From contig NZ_CP021781.1 of NCBI RefSeq assembly GCF_003290445.1, forward strand, positions 1,674,001 to 1,738,000: a stretch of 64,000 bases of DNA, given 5' to 3'. Source of the DNA: Francisella adeliensis (lineage in GTDB: Bacteria > Pseudomonadota > Gammaproteobacteria > Francisellales > Francisellaceae). The notes beneath the pieces were generated by a model. The model ran no database searches. It was not told where the DNA came from and saw nothing but the letters and a program-made list of their open reading frames with translations. Both the position numbers and the translations under genes were made by a program. Positions 21,933 through 29,796 of the stretch are shown piece by piece; positions within the stretch are counted from its first letter, which is position 1, and the number at the start of each line of letters is the position of its first letter.

Positions 21933-23696
21933 ATGTCATATCAAGCATTAGCACGTAAATATCGCCCTCAATCCTTCTCCGAAGTTGCAGGACAACAGCA
22001 TGCTCTAAACAGTTTAGTTCACGCTTTAGAAACACAAAAAGTTCATCATGCTTATCTTTTCACAGGTACGCGTGGTGTGGGCAAAACTACCCTTGGCAGA
22101 CTACTTGCAAAATGTTTAAACTGCAAAACTGGTGTAACTGCAGAACCATGTAATGAGTGCGAAAATTGTGTAGCTATAAATAATAATAGCTTTATCGACC
22201 TAATTGAGATAGATGCAGCCTCGCGTACAGGAGTTGAAGAAACTAAAGAGATATTAGATAACATCGCTTATATGCCTTCTCAAGGTAAATACAAAGTCTA
22301 CCTAATAGATGAAGTACATATGCTTTCTAAACAAAGTTTTAACGCCCTGCTAAAAACTCTTGAAGAGCCACCGGAATATGTCAAATTTATATTAGCTACA
22401 ACTGATTATCATAAAATCCCAGTAACCATACTTTCAAGGTGTATACAACTTCATCTTAAGCATATTTCTCAAACAGATATTAAAGCACAAATAAATGAAG
22501 TTCTTACCAAAGAATCAATCGAATCAGATCAACAATCTCTAGACTATATAGCATACCATGCCAAAGGTAGCTTAAGAGATGCTTTAAGCTTGACTGACCA
22601 AGCTATAAGCTTTTGTAATGGTAAGCTAGAACAAGCTAAAATAAAACAAATGCTCGGTGTTGTTGACAATGAAGAGGTTTATACTATAGTCAAAGCTATT
22701 ATCAAAAATGATCCAAATGCGATACTACCCGCTGTGAAAAACCTAACATTAAGCGAATCAAATGCTGAAGCTGTGCTTGATAGGATTGCTGAAATATGGT
22801 TTAGCTGTTGTATATATAGCTTCACGCAAAGCCTTGATGTTATAAATGATATAGACATTGATATAATTAATGAAATTTTAGCTCACCTTTCTGTAGAGCA
22901 GGCTCACTTTCTGTATCAGCTAACGATATCTGCCAAAAAAGATATTTCACTAGCACCAAGTTTTGAAACTGGCGTGACTATGGCTGTGCTTCGTCTTATT
23001 GCATTTCAAAAAAAAAGCCTAAATAGTAGCGAGACTACAGATTCAAAACCTGTTGAGGCTAATCTTTCACAAGAAACTAGAAAAGATATTTCTCGACTTA
23101 AAGAAGAATTTAAACAACCGACTAAAGCAAGTCCTAGCGTAAATAATGCTCAAGAGTCTAAAGTTTCTAAGCCTATAGTAGAACATTTACCTAAACCTAA
23201 AACCGCAACCGTAATGCAACCGCAACCGCAACCGCAACCGCAACCGCAACCGCAACCGCAACCGCAACCGCAACCGCAACCGCAACCGCAACCGCAACGC
23301 GATGATACACCTTTAGATACAAAATGGTTTAATCTTTTAAATAAAATCAAAATAAAAGGGTTCACTAAGACTCTAGCTTTTAACAGCAATCTCGCAAAAG
23401 TTACAGATAACCATTTTGAAATTCATTTAAATGATGATGCTAAAAAGACTCTTGAACTAGACCCGCAATGTTTATCTAAGCTTCAAGCTAGTATTGGAGA
23501 ATATTTCAAAAACCCAAGCTTTAGATTAGATATAAAAAACCATCAAACAAATCTAACAAGCTCCAACCAAAAATCTCCCGCAGAAATTAAAAGGCAGAAT
23601 GCGGTAGATTTAGTTAATAACGATAAAAATGTAAATTTGATAAAAGAAACCCTAGGCTTAGATATCCTAGATGAGAATATTGAGCTGATAGATTAA
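21933..23696 (+). CDS. dnaX: DNA polymerase III subunits tau/gamma
   Basis: Clamp-loader ATPase, 587 residues. The AAA+ module has Walker A GTRGVGKTT, a four-Cys zinc site (CLNC ... CNECENC), Walker B LIDEVH, and the sensor/arginine-finger region ILSRCIQ. Domain III follows (KGSLRDALSLTDQAI). Beyond about residue 365 the sequence becomes a Pro/Gln-rich linker with a pure Gln-Pro tract (residues 429-454), then a C-terminal tau-type domain. I see no strong gamma frameshift site and did not search further. It converges on the large secreted gene. The usual ybaB-recR neighbours are absent. Confidence 0.95.
   Translation: MSYQALARKYRPQSFSEVAGQQHALNSLVHALETQKVHHAYLFTGTRGVGKTTLGRLLAKCLNCKTGVTAEPCNECENCVAINNNSFIDLIEIDAASRTGVEETKEILDNIAYMPSQGKYKVYLIDEVHMLSKQSFNALLKTLEEPPEYVKFILATTDYHKIPVTILSRCIQLHLKHISQTDIKAQINEVLTKESIESDQQSLDYIAYHAKGSLRDALSLTDQAISFCNGKLEQAKIKQMLGVVDNEEVYTIVKAIIKNDPNAILPAVKNLTLSESNAEAVLDRIAEIWFSCCIYSFTQSLDVINDIDIDIINEILAHLSVEQAHFLYQLTISAKKDISLAPSFETGVTMAVLRLIAFQKKSLNSSETTDSKPVEANLSQETRKDISRLKEEFKQPTKASPSVNNAQESKVSKPIVEHLPKPKTATVMQPQPQPQPQPQPQPQPQPQPQPQPQPQRDDTPLDTKWFNLLNKIKIKGFTKTLAFNSNLAKVTDNHFEIHLNDDAKKTLELDPQCLSKLQASIGEYFKNPSFRLDIKNHQTNLTSSNQKSPAEIKRQNAVDLVNNDKNVNLIKETLGLDILDENIELID
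23217..23294 (+). repeat. (CAACCG)13 tandem hexamer repeat in dnaX
   Basis: Thirteen perfect copies of CAACCG, in frame, encode thirteen Gln-Pro pairs and end in CAACGC. Because the unit is 6 bp, copy-number change alters linker length without breaking the frame. The antisense frame gives a meaningless Cys-Gly run. Confidence 0.97.
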
Positions 23697-23757
23697 GTAA
23701 AAACTGAAAAAATTTACAAAATATTTTATAGCCTAAAGATACTACTTCAATCAAATT

Positions 23758-25956
23758 TTATTTTATACTTAAAACATTTGCGGCGTTTTTGTCATAAGTA
23801 ATATTTAATAGCTTAAAAGAAGTATCCGCGGCATTTGCTACCAATTTCTCACCTATAAAAAGCTCAAGAGACTTTAAATCATTAGCATTAGCCATATCCT
23901 CATGGCAATTAGCTGTGAATTTCCAGCCTTTTGCACCATTTTTTGTTGTAGGTTCTACCTTAGCAGACCTTCTGTCACAGTATTGTAACCAATTACCACC
24001 TAAAGCAACCTTAACTTCTTTCTCATCAATTTTGATGTCTATCTTTAAGGGATTATAAGTGTAAATTTTTGCACTAGTTCCCTTTCCCACAGCCCTATGC
24101 TCTAAAGTATTCAAACTATCGCTATAATCCATAATAAGTGAGGCACCAGTCATAAAACCTTGTTGAATAGCATAATGTCGCATTGGACGATCATTATTCT
24201 TTGAAGGTACTCTTGTTGCTTCAAGCTTAGTATTGTCTTCACTTACACCCCCAATATAAGTAGAAAAATCATTATGTAAGCCTCCTAAAAACCACCCATA
24301 TGGTTGTGATATATCGTTATTTATAAATACCCAGTTACCTGTTTCTTGGAAATGAATCAAAGTTGAATAAGAAACATAATAACGATCCTTAAAACCTGGA
24401 GTTATATTGCTATCATAAATCCACACTGGCTTTTTATCCACTTGATATTTGTCAGTTTTATCATCCAAATGACACTCAAAAGGCCCAACAAACAACCCTA
24501 TAGTATCCTGTAGAATCACACCATCATTTATACTATCAATAACATGCTTAGAGCCATTACCAAAATAATTTTCAGAATCTTCTCTTTTGTAAAAATTATC
24601 ATAGTTCAATATAAAGCGTTCGTTCTCAGAAATGTTTGAACCATAATTAAAACTCATAAAATTTGCTGGAACATGATAACCATCAGCTACTGTATTTAAG
24701 TATGACGCAAACTTATATTTATAATCTATTTTTTTAGGGTCTATATCTTCTGTGCATGCAATACTAACGAATTTAGAGCTTGGAACATATTTGGCAATTA
24801 CGCAATGTTCTTTTGCCAAATCTATATTCATTTTATTTTTATTCTCGCCTGCCACAAAAAGTAGATTACTTGTAGACCTAAAAATATCAATTTTGTTTTT
24901 TATATACAATCTATCCATGCTTGATGTAAAATCATCGATCTTTGTATTTATTTTGACAACATTATCTTTTAATTGCTCAGAAAGTGTTGTGCTTTCCTTC
25001 ATATTTTTTGCGATATAAAAATCCTTATATGCAGGGTCTTTATCTATAAGAACAGTAAGTGCTTGTATAACCATGTATGTTTTTTGCATCAATATCGCAT
25101 AAGTCAAATTAACTGAAGTAACACTATAATTTAAATAATCAATTGACTGAGCAAGATCCAATGATAGGTCCGTTTTAATAGAGTCCAATAAAACACTTTT
25201 ATCTGTTGGTGCAGGTAAATAATTTGAATTCAAACGTTTAAGTAAGTTATCACGTAAAGAAATAATGCTATTTATATTGTCTTGAGTAATATGCAGACCA
25301 CTTGTTTTATAGACTAAATTATTTTCAACATATGAAATTATCTGATCACTTTCTATATCAGGATTTATTTCTACAGGCTTGATAAAAAATGAATCATAAT
25401 ACAGATCTATATTACTAATTGTCTCAACAAGAAAGTCATCTGTACTTTTTAGATTTTTTGTTTTATCACTTTTATTTTTACTATTTGAAGAATCTAGTAA
25501 AAACAATGTCTTTTCAAGTTGGCTCGCATAATTTGCATAATTTGCATTATAAAAACCATCTACTATATAAGTCTTCATTATCTTCTGATTATCTTGAATA
25601 ATATCTATACCTTTTTGTATTTTCTCCAAAGATTTTATAATATAGTCAAGTTTTTTTGTTACGCTCTCCTCTTGGGGGTTAATTAAAGCAAATAATGCAG
25701 ATAATCCAGTTTGATTCATTAGATAATTAAATCCTGTTCCAGCTACCCCAGTTAAAATATCCTTAACCTTATTAACGGCAAAATCTTTAAATTTTTTAGA
25801 AGCCTGATCTATTTGATCATCATTATTATTTGCCGAATAATATCGGATTATTTGGTTCTTCTTTTTGAATTCACTATCATCAATACTATTGGCTTGTGCT
25901 ACTGAGAAACTACATAATATAGTCATTAAAGTTAATGGTTTTATTGCATTTTTCAT
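23758..25956 (-). CDS. large secreted protein of unknown function
   Basis: 732 residues with a clear signal peptide (cleavage near AQANS, residue 22-23). Residues about 45-130 combine a hydrophobic glycine-containing helix (LTGVAGTGFNYLMNQTGLSA) with an amphipathic helix (KKLDYIIKSLEKIQKGIDII). Residues about 130-370 are helical and low in aromatics. Residues about 370-732 look beta-rich with many Tyr, Trp, Gly and Asn, including GNWLQYCDRRSAK near the end. A helical half with a membrane-active-looking hairpin followed by a beta-rich half recalls pore-forming toxins, but I match no family and do not claim it. AAAGGA lies 7-12 bp before the ATG. An inverted-repeat operator candidate lies about 155 bp upstream. 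Confidence 0.75.
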   Translation of the reverse strand: MKNAIKPLTLMTILCSFSVAQANSIDDSEFKKKNQIIRYYSANNNDDQIDQASKKFKDFAVNKVKDILTGVAGTGFNYLMNQTGLSALFALINPQEESVTKKLDYIIKSLEKIQKGIDIIQDNQKIMKTYIVDGFYNANYANYASQLEKTLFLLDSSNSKNKSDKTKNLKSTDDFLVETISNIDLYYDSFFIKPVEINPDIESDQIISYVENNLVYKTSGLHITQDNINSIISLRDNLLKRLNSNYLPAPTDKSVLLDSIKTDLSLDLAQSIDYLNYSVTSVNLTYAILMQKTYMVIQALTVLIDKDPAYKDFYIAKNMKESTTLSEQLKDNVVKINTKIDDFTSSMDRLYIKNKIDIFRSTSNLLFVAGENKNKMNIDLAKEHCVIAKYVPSSKFVSIACTEDIDPKKIDYKYKFASYLNTVADGYHVPANFMSFNYGSNISENERFILNYDNFYKREDSENYFGNGSKHVIDSINDGVILQDTIGLFVGPFECHLDDKTDKYQVDKKPVWIYDSNITPGFKDRYYVSYSTLIHFQETGNWVFINNDISQPYGWFLGGLHNDFSTYIGGVSEDNTKLEATRVPSKNNDRPMRHYAIQQGFMTGASLIMDYSDSLNTLEHRAVGKGTSAKIYTYNPLKIDIKIDEKEVKVALGGNWLQYCDRRSAKVEPTTKNGAKGWKFTANCHEDMANANDLKSLELFIGEKLVANAADTSFKLLNITYDKNAANVLSIK

Positions 25957-26111
25957 AATAATTTCCTTTAATTAATTTCCTACACAATAACTAATAATTA
26001 AATAATTCACTTTCTAATTAATCTAAATAGAAAGTCTGACAATCAATATCATTTTTTATTCTATTAAACTTATTTCATATAAGCTCACTTGCCACTTTAA
26101 CAAAAAGAACT

Positions 26112-26127
26112 CTAGATAAAATACTAG
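26112..26127. promoter_or_regulatory. candidate LuxR-family operator, copy 1
   Basis: CTAGATAAAATACTAG, which differs at two positions from the perfect form CTAGTA-N4-TACTAG at 29721. It lies about 155 bp upstream of the 732-residue secreted protein start. A possible -10 (TTATAT, minus strand 26082-26077) lies 29 bp beyond it. This is the weakest of the four copies. Confidence 0.5.
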
Positions 26128-26250
26128 TAATTATCCTAATAAATTCTTCAATTCATATTTAAGACTTAAGCAAAATCAACAATGACTTACTACATCGAAC
26201 AAATATAATTATCCTAAGGTTGTTCTCTCAATCAAAAAGGCTGGTGATTC

Positions 26251-26291
26251 AATAGCAAAAGTTCATTGAACCTGTCGAAATGTTTGCTATT
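26251..26291. repeat. hairpin enclosing a short palindromic repeat-like core
   Basis: Perfect 9-bp arms AATAGCAAA and TTTGCTATT enclose a 23-nt core, agttcattgaacctgtcgaa plus atg. The core itself contains the palindrome GTTCA-T-TGAAC and resembles the element inside the gene at 49963-49987 (shared pattern TCAyTGArC...GTCGAArTG). It lies in the 591-bp gap 25957-26547 together with two operator candidates. I see no gene in that gap. Confidence 0.6.
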
Positions 26292-26389
26292 TATATAAGA
26301 GTCTGATGTTTCGATCAACTAAGCTCTAGTTATCTTGTTATCTTGAGTAATCTGATTCAATAGCCTTTCAAAGATATAAATCTAACATA

Positions 26390-26416
26390 TTAGTATTTTT
26401 ACTAGTAACATACTAA
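26390..26416. promoter_or_regulatory. candidate LuxR-family operator, copy 2 (double)
   Basis: TTAGTA-TTTT-TACTAG (26390-26405) overlaps a second imperfect repeat CTAGTA-ACA-TACTAA (26402-26416). A possible -10 TAGAAT (26429-26434) follows 23 bp after the first element. The LuxR-type gene starts at 26548, so this is a plausible autoregulatory site. Confidence 0.6.
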
Positions 26417-26547
26417 TAAGATTAGGAGTAGAATACAGATATCTAAGAGTCTAGAGCAGATATGAAAGATAGATTAGATCTCGATAAGCACATAGGTCTA
26501 GAATCAAATCAAGCAATGCCTGAGTCATTAAAGTTTTTTGTGAAACC

Positions 26548-27387
26548 ATGAATATGGCTTATATTTATATAAACCAAGACCTAAAAATAGTTGATAGCAA
26601 TGATCACTATAAAAGACTTAATATTGACTCTAATACCCTCATAAAATCACTTTGCTTGAACACGCTAAAAGAAAAGAAAAAACAATACTCTAGTAATTAC
26701 TTCTCTAACCATTACTGTACTTTAAGGTTTGATTTGATAAGCACAACAAGAAGTTTATATTGGATAACGATTCGTATAATAAATATTGAAGATTTTGCTA
26801 ACATTAATACAGCTCAAATAGTAGAAGCTCTAAACGGCCTACCCTTATATATTTATGCCAAAGATAGCAATGGCACTTATGCTTTTTGTAATGACCATAA
26901 AAATTTTTTAGCAAATAATCCTATAAATAAAACTGATCATGACTTACAGTGGGTATCAAGTGCACAAAAACTCATAAATAATGATCAATTTACTTTAGAG
27001 TCAATGTCTCAACAATACTTTATTGAACAAATAAACATCGATAATAAAATTATAAGCTCTATATCCATAAAGACACCTGAAAACCAAATTTTATTTGGCC
27101 TTTCTATAGAGCTTAACCATATACATCAAAAGATGTTGGAATATAGTAATAACATAATCATAGGTGATAATTCTGACATAAAATTTTCCACAGGCGAAAT
27201 GGAATGTATGTATTGGTCAGTAGAGGGTAAATCTGCTGCTGAAATTGCGACAATAATAAACAAATCAAAAAAAACTATAGAGTGGAATATTAACCAAATA
27301 AGAAAAAAATTAAATTGCCAACGCACATCAAAGCTTGCATATATGCTTGGGCGTTATCATGCTCATCTTATTAATGAAGTTAAGTAA
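26548..27387 (+). CDS. LuxR-family transcriptional regulator (solo)
   Basis: 279 residues. The N-terminal about 90 residues and residues about 90-195 look like two PAS-type sensor segments (for example LPLYIYAKDSNGTYAFCND). The C-terminal about 65 residues are a LuxR/GerE helix-turn-helix: FSTGEMECMYWSVEGKSAAE, then IATIINKSKKTIEWNINQIR, then KKLNC. No autoinducer-binding domain signature and no luxI-type synthase are present, so it is a LuxR solo with a PAS-like input and unknown signal. The start is the first ATG; no strong ribosome site is visible, and ATG 26554 is possible. A degenerate tandem copy follows after 4 bp. Operator candidates occur upstream and across the island. Confidence 0.8.
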   Translation: MNMAYIYINQDLKIVDSNDHYKRLNIDSNTLIKSLCLNTLKEKKKQYSSNYFSNHYCTLRFDLISTTRSLYWITIRIINIEDFANINTAQIVEALNGLPLYIYAKDSNGTYAFCNDHKNFLANNPINKTDHDLQWVSSAQKLINNDQFTLESMSQQYFIEQINIDNKIISSISIKTPENQILFGLSIELNHIHQKMLEYSNNIIIGDNSDIKFSTGEMECMYWSVEGKSAAEIATIINKSKKTIEWNINQIRKKLNCQRTSKLAYMLGRYHAHLINEVK

Positions 27388-27391
27388 TATT

Positions 27392-28169
27392 ATGATTTTA
27401 GATAAACACCATTATTTTATCGACTTCTGCAATAATATGGAAATACCTCTCATAGTATGTACAGAAGAAAAAGAAATTATTTTCAAAAATAAGTTTTTTA
27501 ATATCCTATTTACTAAAGAGCCTTTTATTAAAATTCTTGAAGATACCAGTATTCTGAAAGAAAAACATTCTTATAAAGAGACTTCAGACTCAAGATTTAA
27601 AATAAGATGGGATATTGCTTTAAAAGTAAATGATTTTTTATATATAACAGCACGGATAATAGAACATATTCATAAAAAAATGCTAACCTTCATTTAAATG
27701 ATTTACTAAAATTACCAATCTCAGTATTTACAAAAGATCAGAATTCTATATACATACAAGCAAATGTGCTTATACAAACAATCTTTCTAACTTTGATAAT
27801 ATTGAAGGTATGTCAAATTATGAGGCCTTTGATGAAGAAACAGCTATAAACTTTCAAACCAATGATAAGATAGTTTTTGATACAAAAAAAGATCTAATAA
27901 CCTATGAAGCAGTAGGTCATGACCAACTATTTCTTAGTATCAAGAAATATAAAGCATACAATGATGTCCCATATATATGTATCAATATCAAAAAAGCCCA
28001 TAAAAATCTTTTACTACTAGAATTAAAAAATTCTGTTGCTCCAGACATTAATATAAACCTAACAAAAGCAGAGATTAATTGCATAAACCTAATGATTAAA
28101 GGAAAAACATCTAAACTTGCATATATGGTTGGAAAATATCATGCTCACTTTTTACTAGATTTATATTAG
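27392..28169 (+). pseudogene. decayed tandem copy of the LuxR-family regulator
   Basis: The first frame from ATG 27392 gives MILDKHHYFIDFC and stops at 27697. Similarity to the intact neighbour continues in other frames: NDLLKLPISVFTKDQNSIYI matches NGLPLYIYAKDSNGTYA, then a further shift gives KCAYTNNLSNFDN running into the frame that ends at 28169. The end, TSKLAYMVGKYHAHF, matches TSKLAYMLGRYHAHL of the intact gene, but about 31 residues containing the HTH recognition helix are missing in frame between GK and TSK. With at least two frameshifts and no DNA-binding helix, it cannot encode a working regulator. Confidence 0.8.
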
Positions 28170-28173
28170 ATCA

Positions 28174-28326
28174 TCAAACATTTTCTGTAACATAACCTGA
28201 TGGATAAATTTCATTATGATCTGATTTATGAAAGTCATTCATCACCATCTTAGAAGAGTGTAAATATACGATTACATAAACAGTCGCAATTAATACTAAT
28301 ATAAAAAATACTTTTTTACCTACCAT
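28174..28326 (-). CDS. small single-pass membrane protein (50 aa)
   Basis: A short gene starting at ATG 28326 with AGG about 8 bp upstream. The product begins MVGKKVFFILVLIATVYVIV: one N-terminal transmembrane helix and then a polar tail of about 28 residues ending YVTENV. No family recognised. An operator-like inverted repeat (28392-28407) lies 65 bp upstream, with a possible -10 (TATATC, 28370-28365) between them, so it may belong to the same regulon as its secreted neighbours. GH18-like read-through could also transcribe it. Confidence 0.6.
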   Translation of the reverse strand: MVGKKVFFILVLIATVYVIVYLHSSKMVMNDFHKSDHNEIYPSGYVTENV

Positions 28327-28391
28327 TTCTTGAACCTATTTTTCTTATTATTTTATTGGTATATGATATAAAAAAGCATGGATTACTTTAA

Positions 28392-28407
28392 CTAGTAAAA
28401 ATACTAA
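28392..28407. promoter_or_regulatory. candidate LuxR-family operator, copy 3
   Basis: CTAGTA-AAAA-TACTAA, one arm base away from perfect symmetry. It abuts the stop codon of the GH18-like gene and lies upstream of the 50-residue membrane protein. A possible minus-strand -10 starts 21 bp beyond it, similar to the 19-20 bp seen at copy 4. Confidence 0.6.
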
Positions 28408-29643
28408 TTAAAGCTCATTAACAGCTGCTTTCACTAAAGATTTCTCATTATAAAAAAGGCTTAATTTGCTTATATCTCCACCGACATTTAAGAAGATAAT
28501 ACCTTTTAAATTATTATTCTTAATAAATATAATTTTTTCTCTAATCGTTTTTGGGGTATCAATAGTAAGGAATTCTTTGGTACTTTTGTTATATGCAATG
28601 GCTTGACCAACCCGAGTGTTATTTTCTATTTTCCAAAAAATATTGTTTTTACTTACTAGATTCTTATACTGTAATTTTTCGATTAAATCCATTTTAGAAA
28701 TATTTTCATTAGAAAATGTTTGATAAAGGCCGTTATTTAAGAATGGTACTTCGTGATAAACATAGCCGAAAGTAGGAATAGTTATAACTAGTTTTCCTGG
28801 ACTGACGCCGTACCTAATATAGGCTTTCGTAGTTTTAAAGATATTTTCGGAATTTTTTTGACTGATTTGTGATGTCTGTTTTTGATCAGGGAAAAGTGGG
28901 GAACTGTAATTAGTTCTTTTTTGGATGTCTAAAGTATTATGATAATTGTATGAATTGATATTCATTGTATCTACTGTTCTTGATAGCTTCTTCCAAAAGC
29001 CAGGGTAGATTTTTTCAACCTTTTTTATTATATTAGTTCTTGCAGGAATTGTTATATCTACTTCAGCATGGAGGGTAAACTTAATTTGCTCTAAAAAATT
29101 TAAGTAATTTTGTAGTTTTTGGCGAGCGTTCTTTTGATAAAGAAAAAACCAGGTGTTAGCATACGGTTGCCAATCCACACTCACTCCAGAGAAAGTTTTT
29201 CCAAACCTTTGTACATCACTTATATTTTTTAACCTTATAAATTCGAATAAACCCTTAATAGAACTCACAAAGGGTTTAACTAGTGTTGGATTTTGTATGA
29301 TAGTATTTAGCTCATTGGAATACATATCCTCTATATTTAATAAAACAAGATTGCTTTTATTTATTAGTTCTATTAAGTGTTCTAAAGTATCATCATCGTC
29401 AAGCATGAAATCTTTTAAGCATAAAGGTTTTAATTTTTGCTCAAAGAGTCTTTGGTTAGGCTTTTTTTCACATATATTAATGTCACTCCCACTATATATA
29501 GCTTTGTTTAGCACCTGATAATCTAAGCTCTTAAAGTCCTTACTTTCCTTAAGATTTTTACTAGAAATGTATCCAGAGATATCAAATGAAATACCTTGAG
29601 CAACAATGGAAGAAAGACTAAAAAATATAAAAAGTTTTTTCAT
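28408..29643 (-). CDS. secreted GH18-like protein with altered catalytic motif
   Basis: 411 residues with a signal peptide (MKKLFIFFSLSSIVAQGISF) and the layout of family 18 glycoside hydrolases (chitinases). GVSPGKLVITIPTFGYVY corresponds to the family's 'GVPxxKLvlGiPfYGR' segment, MNINSYNYHN to the MxYD region, and NNLKGIIFLNVGGD to the C-terminal barrel strand. The signature DGxDxDWE reads SGVSVDWQ (residues 152-159). Only D157 of the acidic residues remains and the proton donor Glu is Gln159. Family knowledge says such proteins are usually carbohydrate-binding and inactive. Divergent from a GDSL lipase with a perfect inverted repeat between them. Confidence 0.75.
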   Translation of the reverse strand: MKKLFIFFSLSSIVAQGISFDISGYISSKNLKESKDFKSLDYQVLNKAIYSGSDINICEKKPNQRLFEQKLKPLCLKDFMLDDDDTLEHLIELINKSNLVLLNIEDMYSNELNTIIQNPTLVKPFVSSIKGLFEFIRLKNISDVQRFGKTFSGVSVDWQPYANTWFFLYQKNARQKLQNYLNFLEQIKFTLHAEVDITIPARTNIIKKVEKIYPGFWKKLSRTVDTMNINSYNYHNTLDIQKRTNYSSPLFPDQKQTSQISQKNSENIFKTTKAYIRYGVSPGKLVITIPTFGYVYHEVPFLNNGLYQTFSNENISKMDLIEKLQYKNLVSKNNIFWKIENNTRVGQAIAYNKSTKEFLTIDTPKTIREKIIFIKNNNLKGIIFLNVGGDISKLSLFYNEKSLVKAAVNEL

Positions 29644-29720
29644 TTAGATATGCTTTATGAATAGTGACTGCTTTTGTTATACCAAAACTATAGAAATATA
29701 AAAATTTAATTCTCAGCAAA

Positions 29721-29736
29721 CTAGTATTTTTACTAG
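29721..29736. promoter_or_regulatory. candidate LuxR-family operator, copy 4 (perfect)
   Basis: CTAGTA-TTTT-TACTAG, perfect 6-bp arms, in the 153-bp gap between the divergent GH18-like and GDSL genes. Possible -10 boxes lie 19 bp to the right (CATAAT, 29756-29761) and 20 bp to the left (TATATT, minus strand 29700-29695). Both put the repeat centre about 40 bp upstream of the inferred start sites, the classic LuxR activator position. Confidence 0.65.
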
Positions 29737-29796
29737 CTTTCTTTAAATGACTCAGCATAATACAATTTAAACAATTCATACGCAAAGTAATTAAAT

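Noticed and set aside
23217-23294. Possible CRISPR-like array
   Set aside because: The repeats are a contiguous hexamer with no spacers; no cas genes in the window.
23150-23389. Antisense frame with a long Cys-Gly run
   Set aside because: It is the reverse complement of the CAACCG repeat in dnaX, not a gene.
27335-27391. Upstream extension of the pseudogene's first frame
   Set aside because: It overlaps the end of the intact regulator; similarity to that regulator's start begins only at ATG 27392.
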